NCBI GenBank assembly: GCA_026991065.1 | Contig: JALXCG010000552.1 | Location: 1-5,076 of the forward strand | DNA: 5,076 nt | Direction of reading: 5' to 3' | Source: Gemmatimonadota bacterium | GTDB taxonomy: Bacteria > GCA-2686955 | Shown: piece after piece, positions 1 to 4,052 of the stretch | How positions within the stretch are numbered: the stretch's first letter is position 1 | Layout: the number at the start of each line of letters is the position of its first letter | Translations under genes and position numbers: made by a program | The notes under the pieces: model-generated | The model's database searches: none | What the model was told of the DNA's origin: nothing | Seen by the model: the letters and a program-made list of their open reading frames with translations, nothing else

Positions 1-133
1 GCTCCCCACAATGCGGCACGGCGGATTCGTGGGCGGAGACTCTCTTGGGTCGCGATACTCATCTTCATCTGCACGCTCTCCCGATGGCATCGGCAAGCAC
101 GGGAACGCTCTTGCCTCGGTCATTGTAGTGGTT

Positions 134-170
134 GGTTACCGACTCTCTTTGCCCTACGCCGCCGGTAACC
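134..170. repeat. Perfect 8-bp inverted repeat with 21-base spacer
   Basis: GGTTACCG at 134-141 is exactly complementary to CGGTAACC at 163-170. The right arm lies within a second, tighter palindrome (CCGGT-A-ACCGG, 162-172). No T-run follows, so it is not an intrinsic terminator. It could be a protein-binding site or chance. Confidence 0.35.
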
Positions 171-293
171 GGATCGGTTTCGAAGAAATGCCGCGGCGAA
201 GTCGGATTGGCGCGGGATTCTCTGCTCGGCTTGATATCCTGGGTCATCACTCGGCCCGGACCTCGCTCCAGATCCCGCCGTGATAACGACGGA

Positions 294-305
294 GCCGGAT
301 CCGGC
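294..305. repeat. Perfect 12-bp palindrome
   Basis: GCCGGATCCGGC at 294-305 reads the same on both strands and lies about 77 bases before the elbB-like start. It could be an operator-like site, but GC-rich palindromes of this length can arise by chance. Confidence 0.3.
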
Positions 306-350
306 GTTGCGGCGGGAGAATGGGGAGAAGTCCGGGGTGGTTCCGCTTTG

Positions 351-368
351 TTCCGGCTCCTGCCGGAA
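351..368 (+). promoter_or_regulatory. Hairpin abutting the elbB ribosome-binding site
   Basis: TTCCGGC (351-357) and GCCGGAA (362-368) form a perfect 7-bp stem with a TCCT loop. Only two bases separate it from the GGAGG Shine-Dalgarno at 371-375. No T-run follows, so a terminator is unlikely. In the mRNA it would sit directly against the ribosome-binding site and could affect translation. Confidence 0.45.
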
Positions 369-370
369 AC

Positions 371-375
371 GGAGG
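371..375 (+). promoter_or_regulatory. Ribosome-binding site of the elbB-like gene
   Basis: GGAGG lies six bases before the ATG at 382. This fixes the start there, although the frame is open upstream from a GTG at 280. Confidence 0.85.
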
Positions 376-381
376 TTCGCC

Positions 382-1035
382 ATGGCGCGCATCGGTATTC
401 TGCTCTCTGGCTGTGGCGTCTTTGACGGCGCTGAGATTCATGAATCGGTTCTTACTCTGTTGGCGGTGGTCAAGCGTGGCCATACGCCGGTGTTCCTGGC
501 GCCGGATGTGGCGCAGCGCGAGGTTGTGGACCACCACCGGGGTCAACCGGTGGCGAATGAGGCCCGCAATGTTCGTACGGAGGCGGCGCGCATTGCGCGC
601 GGGCCGGTGCTGACGCCCGATGACGCCGGCAATCTGGATGCCTTGATTCTCCCCGGTGGCTTCGGGGCGGCGAAGAATCTGACCGACTTCGCGGTGGTTG
701 GGGCCGGGTGCGCATCGGAACCGACCACCGCGGCTTTGATCCGGCAGATGGTGGGCGCGGGCAAGCCGGTCGGAGCCTGGTGCATCGCCCCGGTCGTGGT
801 GGCGGCTGCCCTGGCGGGGGACCCGCAGGTTCAGCTCACCATCGGCTGCGATCCCGATGCATCCGCGGCAATCGAGAAGATGGGGGCCCGGCACGTGGTC
901 AAGCCGGTCGAAGGCTGTTTGGTCGATCGCGAGCACAAGATCGTCAGCACGCCGGCGTACATGCTGGATGCTGATGTGGCGGCCGTGGCGGTCGGAATCG
1001 ACGGTGCGGTGCAGGCCGTTTGCGATCTGCTTTGA
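382..1035 (+). CDS. elbB: ElbB-like DJ-1/PfpI-superfamily protein (isoprenoid biosynthesis glyoxalase ElbB)
   Basis: This encodes 217 aa, the normal ElbB length. ElbB proteins are cytoplasmic class I glutamine amidotransferase-like (DJ-1/PfpI) proteins. In E. coli, elbB is linked to an early step of isoprenoid synthesis and the protein has weak glyoxalase activity; its true role is unsettled. Seen here: N-terminal ILLSGCGVFDGAEIHE (residues 6-21), the LPGGFGAAKNL turn (90-100), the nucleophile-elbow motif GAWCIAPV with the likely reactive Cys134, LTIGCD (152-157), and C-terminal IVSTPAYML (187-195). All match the E. coli protein by eye. The ATG is chosen because GGAGG lies six bases upstream. 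The gene stands alone: the next gene is a tRNA 126 bases away with its own promoter. No truncation or frameshift is visible. The family call is firm and the exact function is not. Confidence 0.9.
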   Translation: MARIGILLSGCGVFDGAEIHESVLTLLAVVKRGHTPVFLAPDVAQREVVDHHRGQPVANEARNVRTEAARIARGPVLTPDDAGNLDALILPGGFGAAKNLTDFAVVGAGCASEPTTAALIRQMVGAGKPVGAWCIAPVVVAAALAGDPQVQLTIGCDPDASAAIEKMGARHVVKPVEGCLVDREHKIVSTPAYMLDADVAAVAVGIDGAVQAVCDLL

Positions 1036-1038
1036 TCA

Positions 1039-1096
1039 GTGCGCATCCCCTCCCGGTCGAAGCTGGATCTACCTCGATGGGCGGTCGGGTGCGCAC
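1039..1096. repeat. Long inverted repeat just after the elbB stop
   Basis: GTGCGCA (1039-1045) pairs exactly with TGCGCAC (1090-1096). Skipping T1046, CCC (1047-1049) pairs with GGG (1087-1089), giving a 10-bp stem that begins three bases after the elbB stop. TCGA copies at 1057-1060 and 1074-1077 could pair further inside. There is no T-run, so it is not a typical intrinsic terminator. It may protect the mRNA 3' end or help transcription stop in another way. Confidence 0.45.
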
Positions 1097-1102
1097 ATCC
1101 GG

Positions 1103-1121
1103 CAGGGTTGACAGAACCCTG
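1103..1121. promoter_or_regulatory. Perfect inverted repeat overlapping the tRNA promoter -35 box
   Basis: CAGGGTT (1103-1109) and AACCCTG (1115-1121) are exact inverted copies around a 5-base centre. The TTGACA -35 box (1108-1113) is inside the repeat, so a protein bound here would compete with RNA polymerase. No T-run follows, which argues against a terminator. The operator role is an inference. Confidence 0.4.
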
Positions 1122-1137
1122 GGGCTTCTACTAGAGT
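1108..1137 (+). promoter_or_regulatory. Sigma70-like promoter of tRNA-Val
   Basis: A perfect -35 hexamer TTGACA (1108-1113) is followed after 18 bases by TAGAGT (1132-1137), four of six matches to TATAAT. Transcription would start near 1144, about 18 bases before the mature tRNA. The -10 is imperfect (TACTAG at 1129 with a 15-base spacer is an alternative), but the -35 and location fit a stable-RNA promoter. It may also supply transcription into infC. Confidence 0.65.
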
Positions 1138-1161
1138 GCCCAACTGGTCATTGACTACAAA

Positions 1162-1238
1162 GGGCGATTAGCTCAGATGGTTAGAGTGCTCGCTTGACAT
1201 GCGAGAGGTCACTGGTTCAATTCCAGTATCGCCCACCA
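1162..1238 (+). tRNA. tRNA-Val (anticodon GAC)
   Basis: This 77-base gene folds into a complete cloverleaf. The acceptor stem is GGGCGAT (1162-1168) with ATCGCCC (1228-1234). The D arm is GCTC/GAGT with GG in its loop. The anticodon stem is CTCGC (1189-1193) with GCGAG (1201-1205), and the loop TTGACAT places anticodon GAC at 1196-1198. The variable loop is AGGTC. The T arm is ACTGG/CCAGT with loop TTCAATT. The discriminator is A1235 and the CCA end is encoded at 1236-1238. GAC reads the Val codons GUC and GUU. All stems pair with no mismatch beyond one G-U, so the gene looks functional. Confidence 0.97.
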
Positions 1239-1247
1239 CTCTTCGGC

Positions 1248-1279
1248 CGCGTTCCGGATTCTCCGAATACCGGGACGCG
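1248..1279 (+). repeat. Hairpin after the tRNA 3' end
   Basis: CGCGTTCCGG (1248-1257) pairs with CCGGGACGCG (1270-1279) with one G-U. ATTC (1258-1261) pairs with GAAT (1265-1268) above a bulged A1269, leaving a 3-base loop. It starts ten bases after the tRNA CCA end. There is no T-run, so it is more likely a processing or pausing structure of the tRNA transcript than a terminator. Confidence 0.5.
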
Positions 1280-1318
1280 TGCCCACAACTGAATAGACAA
1301 AGTGGCGGATGCGGATCC

Positions 1319-1364
1319 GCTCACCCACGAGCTGCTTATTTTGAATGCTCCGTGGGTTGTGAGC
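1319..1364 (+). repeat. Leader hairpin with bulged stem
   Basis: The 5' strand has segments GCTCA (1319-1323), CCCACG (1324-1329) and AGC (1330-1332). They pair with TGAGC (1360-1364), CGTGGG (1351-1356) and GCT (1347-1349), leaving bulges TTG (1357-1359) and C1350 and a 14-base AT-rich loop. That is fourteen pairs in all, an irregular stem of the kind proteins can recognise. Confidence 0.5.
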
Positions 1365-1378
1365 ATGGCGAAGGCCAT
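1365..1378 (+). repeat. Small leader hairpin stacked on its neighbour
   Basis: ATGGC (1365-1369) and GCCAT (1374-1378) form a perfect 5-bp stem with a GAAG loop. It begins at the very next base after the 1319-1364 hairpin, so the two could stack end to end. Confidence 0.4.
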
Positions 1379-1383
1379 GTACA

Positions 1384-1420
1384 GGGCGGTCCGCGCGTGG
1401 TTTGCGGCTTGCCCTTTTTT
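1384..1420 (+). terminator. Intrinsic terminator or attenuator upstream of infC
   Basis: The stem runs GGGC...CCGC on the left (1384-1394) and GCGG...GCCC on the right (1404-1414). It has eight G-C pairs, two G-U pairs and one mismatch over a 9-base loop, followed at once by TTTTTT (1415-1420). This is a textbook Rho-independent terminator. It ends only 38 bases before the infC start, too short for a normal promoter plus the Shine-Dalgarno, so operon mRNA probably has to read through it. It may act as an attenuator, or simply end the tRNA-Val transcript if infC has an unseen promoter. Confidence 0.8.
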
Positions 1421-1422
1421 GT

Positions 1423-1439
1423 TGCCGCCGAGAGCGGCA
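1423..1439 (+). repeat. Hairpin between the terminator and the infC ribosome-binding site
   Basis: TGCCGC (1423-1428) and GCGGCA (1434-1439) form a perfect 6-bp stem with loop CGAGA. It sits two bases after the terminator T-run and five bases before the TAAGGAG ribosome-binding site. Confidence 0.4.
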
Positions 1440-1444
1440 TGGCA

Positions 1445-1461
1445 TAAGGAGTGCGATCATC
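1445..1461 (+). promoter_or_regulatory. infC ribosome-binding site and AUC start
   Basis: TAAGGAG (1445-1451) is a strong Shine-Dalgarno. Seven bases later comes ATC (1459-1461), preceded by another ATC (1456-1458, four-base spacing). No in-frame ATG, GTG or TTG lies near this site. The nearest upstream, TTG 1402, is inside the terminator hairpin, and the next ATG (1573) is within the conserved domain. The rare AUC start is therefore forced by the sequence. Confidence 0.8.
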
Positions 1462-2253
1462 AGAAGAAACGTCAGGTTCCAGGATGTCCGGCGAGACGAG
1501 CCTCGGGTCAACTACCGCATCCGTATTCCGGAAGTTCGCGTAGTGGGCCCCGATAACTCCCAACTCGGGATCATGGATACGCGTGACGCTCAGGCGTTGG
1601 CCGAGGAGCAGAATCTTGATCTTGTCGAGGTGGCTCCCACGGCGCGTCCCCCTGTTTGCCGCATCATGGACTACGGCAAGTACAAGTTTGATCAGGCAAA
1701 GAAGAGTCGGGAAGCAAAGGCCAAGCAGCACCGCGTAAAGGTCAAGGAAGTCAAGATGAAGCTGAAGATTTCTCAGCACGATCATGACTTCAAGATCCGC
1801 CACGCGATCCAGTTCCTGAAAGAGGGGAACAAGGTCAAGTTTCGCATCATTTTCCGCGGGCGTGAATTGAGTCGCCCGGAGCGTGGGCGGCAGTTGATCG
1901 ACCAGATCATTGAGGAACTAAAGGAGTATTCCGTCATCGATTCCCGGCCCAATCACGCGGGGCGTGAGATGGTGATGGTGCTGGCGCCCAAGCCTGGTCT
2001 GCGTGAAAAGGTCAAGGCGGAAGCGAAGAAGGCGCGGGAGCAAGCGGCGGCTGCAGCAGAGCGCGTGGTCGAAGCTGCCGATGAGACTGCGTCTGACGGG
2101 TCGGCGGAGGCCAAGGCGTCTGCCGCCAAGTCAACCGCGCGAGTTCCGAAGTCGATCATGGCTGTGGGACTAGACCGTGCCCGTCAGCAGCGCGATCAAG
2201 ACAAAGAAGAGGTTGTGTCGCCGGACGCTGAGAAGAAGGACGAGGACTCCTGA
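1459..2253 (+). CDS. infC: Translation initiation factor IF-3 with a long C-terminal extension
   Basis: IF-3 binds the 30S subunit, blocks premature 50S joining and rejects non-canonical start codons and wrong initiator tRNA. From AUC 1459 the protein is 264 aa against about 180 in E. coli. The N-domain covers residues about 10-65. The family signature RIMDYGKYKFDQAKK is at about 68-82, leading into a basic linker helix. The C-domain includes FRGRELSRPE and ends with REMVMVLAPK at about 178. A tail of about 86 residues follows, rich in Ala, Lys, Glu and Arg (for example EQAAAAAERVVEAADE) and strongly acidic at the end. Similar tails are known, such as on Myxococcus xanthus DsgA. The AUC start fits autoregulation as in E. 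coli, where infC starts at AUU and excess IF-3 represses it. It heads the operon, with rpmI 74 bases downstream. Confidence 0.96.
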   Translation: MRRNVRFQDVRRDEPRVNYRIRIPEVRVVGPDNSQLGIMDTRDAQALAEEQNLDLVEVAPTARPPVCRIMDYGKYKFDQAKKSREAKAKQHRVKVKEVKMKLKISQHDHDFKIRHAIQFLKEGNKVKFRIIFRGRELSRPERGRQLIDQIIEELKEYSVIDSRPNHAGREMVMVLAPKPGLREKVKAEAKKAREQAAAAAERVVEAADETASDGSAEAKASAAKSTARVPKSIMAVGLDRARQQRDQDKEEVVSPDAEKKDEDS

Positions 2254-2313
2254 AACTCTACCGAGAGCAGCGCGTACTACGGTGCCGGCCCCCCCGGAAT
2301 GAAGCATTGCATT

Positions 2314-2317
2314 GGAG
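2314..2317 (+). promoter_or_regulatory. Probable rpmI ribosome-binding site
   Basis: GGAG lies ten bases before the rpmI ATG at 2328, slightly longer than ideal. A closer GAAG (2323-2326) is too near to serve. Confidence 0.5.
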
Positions 2318-2327
2318 AAACTGAAGA

Positions 2328-2522
2328 ATGCCCAAGATGAAGACCAAACGTGGCGCGGCAAAGCGCTTCAAGAAGACCGCCAGTGGCGGGTTCAAGCGCA
2401 AGAAGGCTTATGCCAACCACATCTTGAACAAGAAGTCCACCAAGAGGAAGCGTCACCTGCGTGGTGGCGGCCAGGTCGCGGCTGCGGATATGAAGCAGGT
2501 CCGCGCGATGACCGGCGGTTGA
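2328..2522 (+). CDS. rpmI: Large ribosomal subunit protein bL35
   Basis: This encodes 64 aa, essentially the standard bL35 length (65 in E. coli). bL35 is a small, very basic protein of the 50S subunit that contacts 23S rRNA. Seen here: the typical start [17 protein letters not shown] (residues 1-17), then [14 protein letters not shown], and the hallmark [14 protein letters not shown] (about 35-48). All follow the E. coli protein closely. The gene lies between infC (74-base gap) and rplT (86-base gap), the conserved order. In E. coli, L20 represses rpmI and rplT by binding RNA upstream of rpmI; I could not identify such a site in the 2254-2327 gap. No oddities are visible. Confidence 0.97.
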   Translation: MPKMKTKRGAAKRFKKTASGGFKRKKAYANHILNKKSTKRKRHLRGGGQVAAADMKQVRAMTGG

Positions 2523-2608
2523 TTCCCTCCCTCTCCATTCACCCATCTTCGTGAGGCCTTGTCGCCCCCGTTGTCTCCCTGATATCTCCGGGACCAAGGT
2601 AGCCCATT
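2523..2608 (+). other. Pyrimidine-rich rpmI-rplT spacer
   Basis: The first 30 bases (2523-2552) contain 26 pyrimidines, 15 of them C, and a single G. This unstructured, C-rich, G-poor composition resembles a Rho-loading or S1-binding region. I see no terminator or promoter. AAGG at 2596-2599 is the probable rplT ribosome-binding site, nine bases before its ATG. Confidence 0.4.
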
Positions 2609-2965
2609 ATGCCCCGCTCAAAAACTGTTGTTCCCTCCCGCGCCCGTCGTAAGAAGATTCTCAAGACCGCAAAAGGCTTTCGAGGCGGTCGTTCCAAGCT
2701 GATCCGTACCGCCCGCACCGCTACGATCAAGGCGGGCCAGTACGCCTACCGCGACCGCAAGAAGAAGAAAGGCGACTTCCGTCGTCTCTGGATCGTCCGC
2801 ATCAATGCCGCGGCGCGGATCCATGGCACCACCTATTCGCGTCTGGTGAACGGCTTGAAGCAGGCGGGTATCGACATCGATCGCAAGAGTCTGGCGCACT
2901 TGGCCATGCACGACGATGCCGCATTCGCCCAGGTGGTAGCCGCCGCAATTCCCGCTGAAGGGTAG
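2609..2965 (+). CDS. rplT: Large ribosomal subunit protein bL20
   Basis: This encodes 118 aa, matching the E. coli length. bL20 binds 23S rRNA early and is needed for 50S assembly. In several bacteria it also represses its own operon by binding a leader RNA that mimics its rRNA site. Seen here: a basic N-terminal extension with [24 protein letters not shown] (residues 12-35, consensus as in the family), then [31 protein letters not shown] (about 40-70), the [21 protein letters not shown] segment, and a globular tail with LAHLAMHD. The start at ATG 2609 has AAGG nine bases upstream. pheS begins 10 bases after the stop, so the two are probably translationally linked. No oddities are visible. 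Confidence 0.97.
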   Translation: MPRSKTVVPSRARRKKILKTAKGFRGGRSKLIRTARTATIKAGQYAYRDRKKKKGDFRRLWIVRINAAARIHGTTYSRLVNGLKQAGIDIDRKSLAHLAMHDDAAFAQVVAAAIPAEG

Positions 2966-2975
2966 CGTCTTGCCG

Positions 2976-3986
2976 ATGCTCGAGCGAATTCGCGCTTTGC
3001 GCGAGGCCTTCGACGCGGCTCTTCCGGCTGCGACCGATGCCGAGGCGATTGAAGCGCTGCGCGTCCGTTTTCTCGCTCGCAAGGGCGAGGTTACGGGGAT
3101 CCTTCGTGGTCTCGGCCAATTGGCTGCCGAGGAACGCAAAGAGGTTGGCAAGGCCGCGAATGAGTTGCGCCAACGGGTGCAATCCGGGATCGACCAGGCC
3201 CTGGAGCAACTCAAGGCGCAGCCGGCTGATGAGAGGCACGTCGATATCACGCTGCCGGGGCGTCGGCCCTGGCGGGGTGGGCTGCATCCTTTGCGGCAGA
3301 CTGAACTGCGCCTCATCGAGATTTTTCAGACCATGGGGTTTGATTTGGCGTATGGGCCCGATGTCGAGCTTGACGACTACAATTTCAAGGCCCTGAACTT
3401 CCCCGACGATCACCCCGCGCGCGATCTGCACGATACTTTCTACATCGAAAAGGATGTGCTCCTTCGCACCCACACCTCGCCGGTACAGGTGCGCACCATG
3501 GAGCGCTTGAAGCCTCCGGTGCGGGTGATTACCCCCGGCCGGGTCTATCGTTGCGAAACGATTGACGCTTCGCATGCTGCGGTGTTTCACCAACTCGAAG
3601 GGCTCTATGTCGATGAGCGGGTGAGCATGGCGGACCTCAAAGGGACGCTCGCGGCATTTGCCCGGTCGCTTTTCGGCGCCCGTGTCGGCGTTCGATTTCG
3701 TCCCGATTTCTTTCCTTTCACGGAGCCCAGTGTCGAGTTTGCCTTCTCCTGCGCGTTCTGTGGCGGCAAGGGCTGCCGGGTTTGCAAGAACTCCGGCTGG
3801 ATAGAGATCGGCGGAGCAGGAATGGTTGATCCCGAAGTATTCAGGGCGGTGGATTACGACCCTGAGCGTTTTACGGGCTTTGCCTTTGGTCTTGGGATTG
3901 AACGCATCGCCATGCTGCTCTACGAGATTCCAGATATTCGCTTCTTTTTCGAGAACGATCTGCGCCTGCTCGAAGCGACCTGGTAG
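2976..3986 (+). CDS. pheS: Phenylalanyl-tRNA synthetase alpha subunit
   Basis: PheS is the catalytic class II subunit of the cytoplasmic (PheS-PheT)2 enzyme that charges tRNA-Phe. From ATG 2976 it has 336 aa (327 in E. coli). An N-terminal coiled-coil tRNA-binding arm covers about 1-85. The catalytic core shows GGLHPLRQTE (101-110), FDLAYGPDVE, the HPARDLHDTF region, motif 2 around RTHTSPVQVRTM and ITPGRVYRCE, and motif 3 GFAFGLGIERIAMLL, with the specificity alanine at 303. Unlike E. coli it carries a CxxC-x4-CxxC loop (Cys259, 262, 267, 270), likely metal-binding, just before WIEIGGAGMVDP. A TTG at 2970 is an alternative start: it is better spaced (8 bases) from AAGG at 2958-2961 and would add two residues. 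Confidence 0.96.
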   Translation: MLERIRALREAFDAALPAATDAEAIEALRVRFLARKGEVTGILRGLGQLAAEERKEVGKAANELRQRVQSGIDQALEQLKAQPADERHVDITLPGRRPWRGGLHPLRQTELRLIEIFQTMGFDLAYGPDVELDDYNFKALNFPDDHPARDLHDTFYIEKDVLLRTHTSPVQVRTMERLKPPVRVITPGRVYRCETIDASHAAVFHQLEGLYVDERVSMADLKGTLAAFARSLFGARVGVRFRPDFFPFTEPSVEFAFSCAFCGGKGCRVCKNSGWIEIGGAGMVDPEVFRAVDYDPERFTGFAFGLGIERIAMLLYEIPDIRFFFENDLRLLEATW

Positions 3987-4052
3987 TCACCCTTTTTCGC
4001 CCCCGCGCCGCGCCGCTCGCGGGTTCGCGGCGACACTGCGATCGAAGTCATT
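3987..4052 (+). other. pheS-pheT spacer with GC hairpin
   Basis: This 66-base gap holds a compact hairpin. CGC (4014-4016) and CGCG (4018-4021) pair with CGCG (4026-4029) and GCG (4030-4032), with T4017 bulged and a GGTT loop. No T-run follows. The spacer is in the same frame as pheS and pheT and contains no stop after the pheS TAG. The pheT ribosome-binding site is weak (GAAG at 4044-4047). Confidence 0.45.

Larger units (their letters stand above)
1..370. other. Upstream region without a supported gene
   Basis: No open frame here looks like a real gene. One + strand frame is open from the window edge to a TAA at 166-168. It contains a hydrophobic run (WVAILIFICTL, bases about 46-78) followed by Arg-rich sequence, so it could be the tail of a membrane protein, but I do not recognise it and it is too short to support. 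A minus-strand frame (250 to 65, 61 aa) and a + frame (11 to 283, 90 aa) show no recognisable motif. The stretch also holds inverted repeats at 134-170, 294-305 and 351-368. I found no convincing promoter for the downstream gene. Confidence 0.5.
1311..1394 (+). promoter_or_regulatory. Possible antiterminator pairing in the infC leader
   Basis: GCGGATCCGC (1311-1320) can pair with GCGGTCCGC (1386-1394) in nine Watson-Crick pairs, with T1316 bulged. This would occupy the 5' arm of the terminator hairpin (1384-1394), so the two folds exclude each other. The pairing would enclose the hairpin at 1365-1378 and most of the one at 1319-1364. It is inferred by eye only; since 1311-1320 is a GC-rich palindrome, part of the match could be chance. 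Confidence 0.35.
1239..1458 (+). other. Structured leader between tRNA-Val and infC
   Basis: These 220 bases hold no convincing gene. They contain five local hairpins: 1248-1279, 1319-1364, 1365-1378, 1384-1414 (a terminator) and 1423-1439. There is also a possible long-range pairing, 1311-1320 with 1386-1394. A frame from GTG 1302 (84 aa) runs through the leader into infC in another register; it has no recognisable motif and I treat it as spurious. No thrS remnant is seen. The density of structure suggests an untranslated regulatory leader for the infC operon. Confidence 0.6.

Noticed and set aside
231-260. Promoter for elbB with TTGATA as the -35 box
   Set aside because: No acceptable -10 hexamer occurs 16-18 bases downstream; the region there is GC-rich (GCCCGG).
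280-381. Longer elbB start at GTG 280
   Set aside because: The 34 extra residues do not match the family N-terminus, and the ATG at 382 has an excellent GGAGG.
247-936. Long minus-strand open frame (229 aa)
   Set aside because: It lies antisense to the well-supported elbB-like gene, is Arg/His-rich and matches no family I know. It is a GC-rich shadow.
1383-1396. T-box-like sequence (AGGGCGGTCCGCG compared with consensus AGGGTGGNACCGCG) in the infC leader
   Set aside because: It lacks one base, and the key UGG that pairs with the tRNA CCA end reads CGG. No Stem I features (specifier loop, AG bulge, GNUG) are visible, and only about 145 bases lie between the tRNA and this site. A T-box covariance-model search would settle it.
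1420-1455. Promoter between the terminator and infC (TTGCCG, 15 bases, CATAAG)
   Set aside because: The spacer is too short, and the start would fall near 1455, removing the strong Shine-Dalgarno at 1445-1451.
1302-1556. Possible leader peptide or small gene before infC
   Set aside because: The 84-aa frame overlaps infC out of register, has no good ribosome-binding site, and shows no run of Phe, Thr or Val codons as expected for a classic attenuation peptide.
2618-3593. Two long minus-strand open frames (232 and 263 aa)
   Set aside because: They are antisense to rplT and pheS, with compositions typical of shadow frames.
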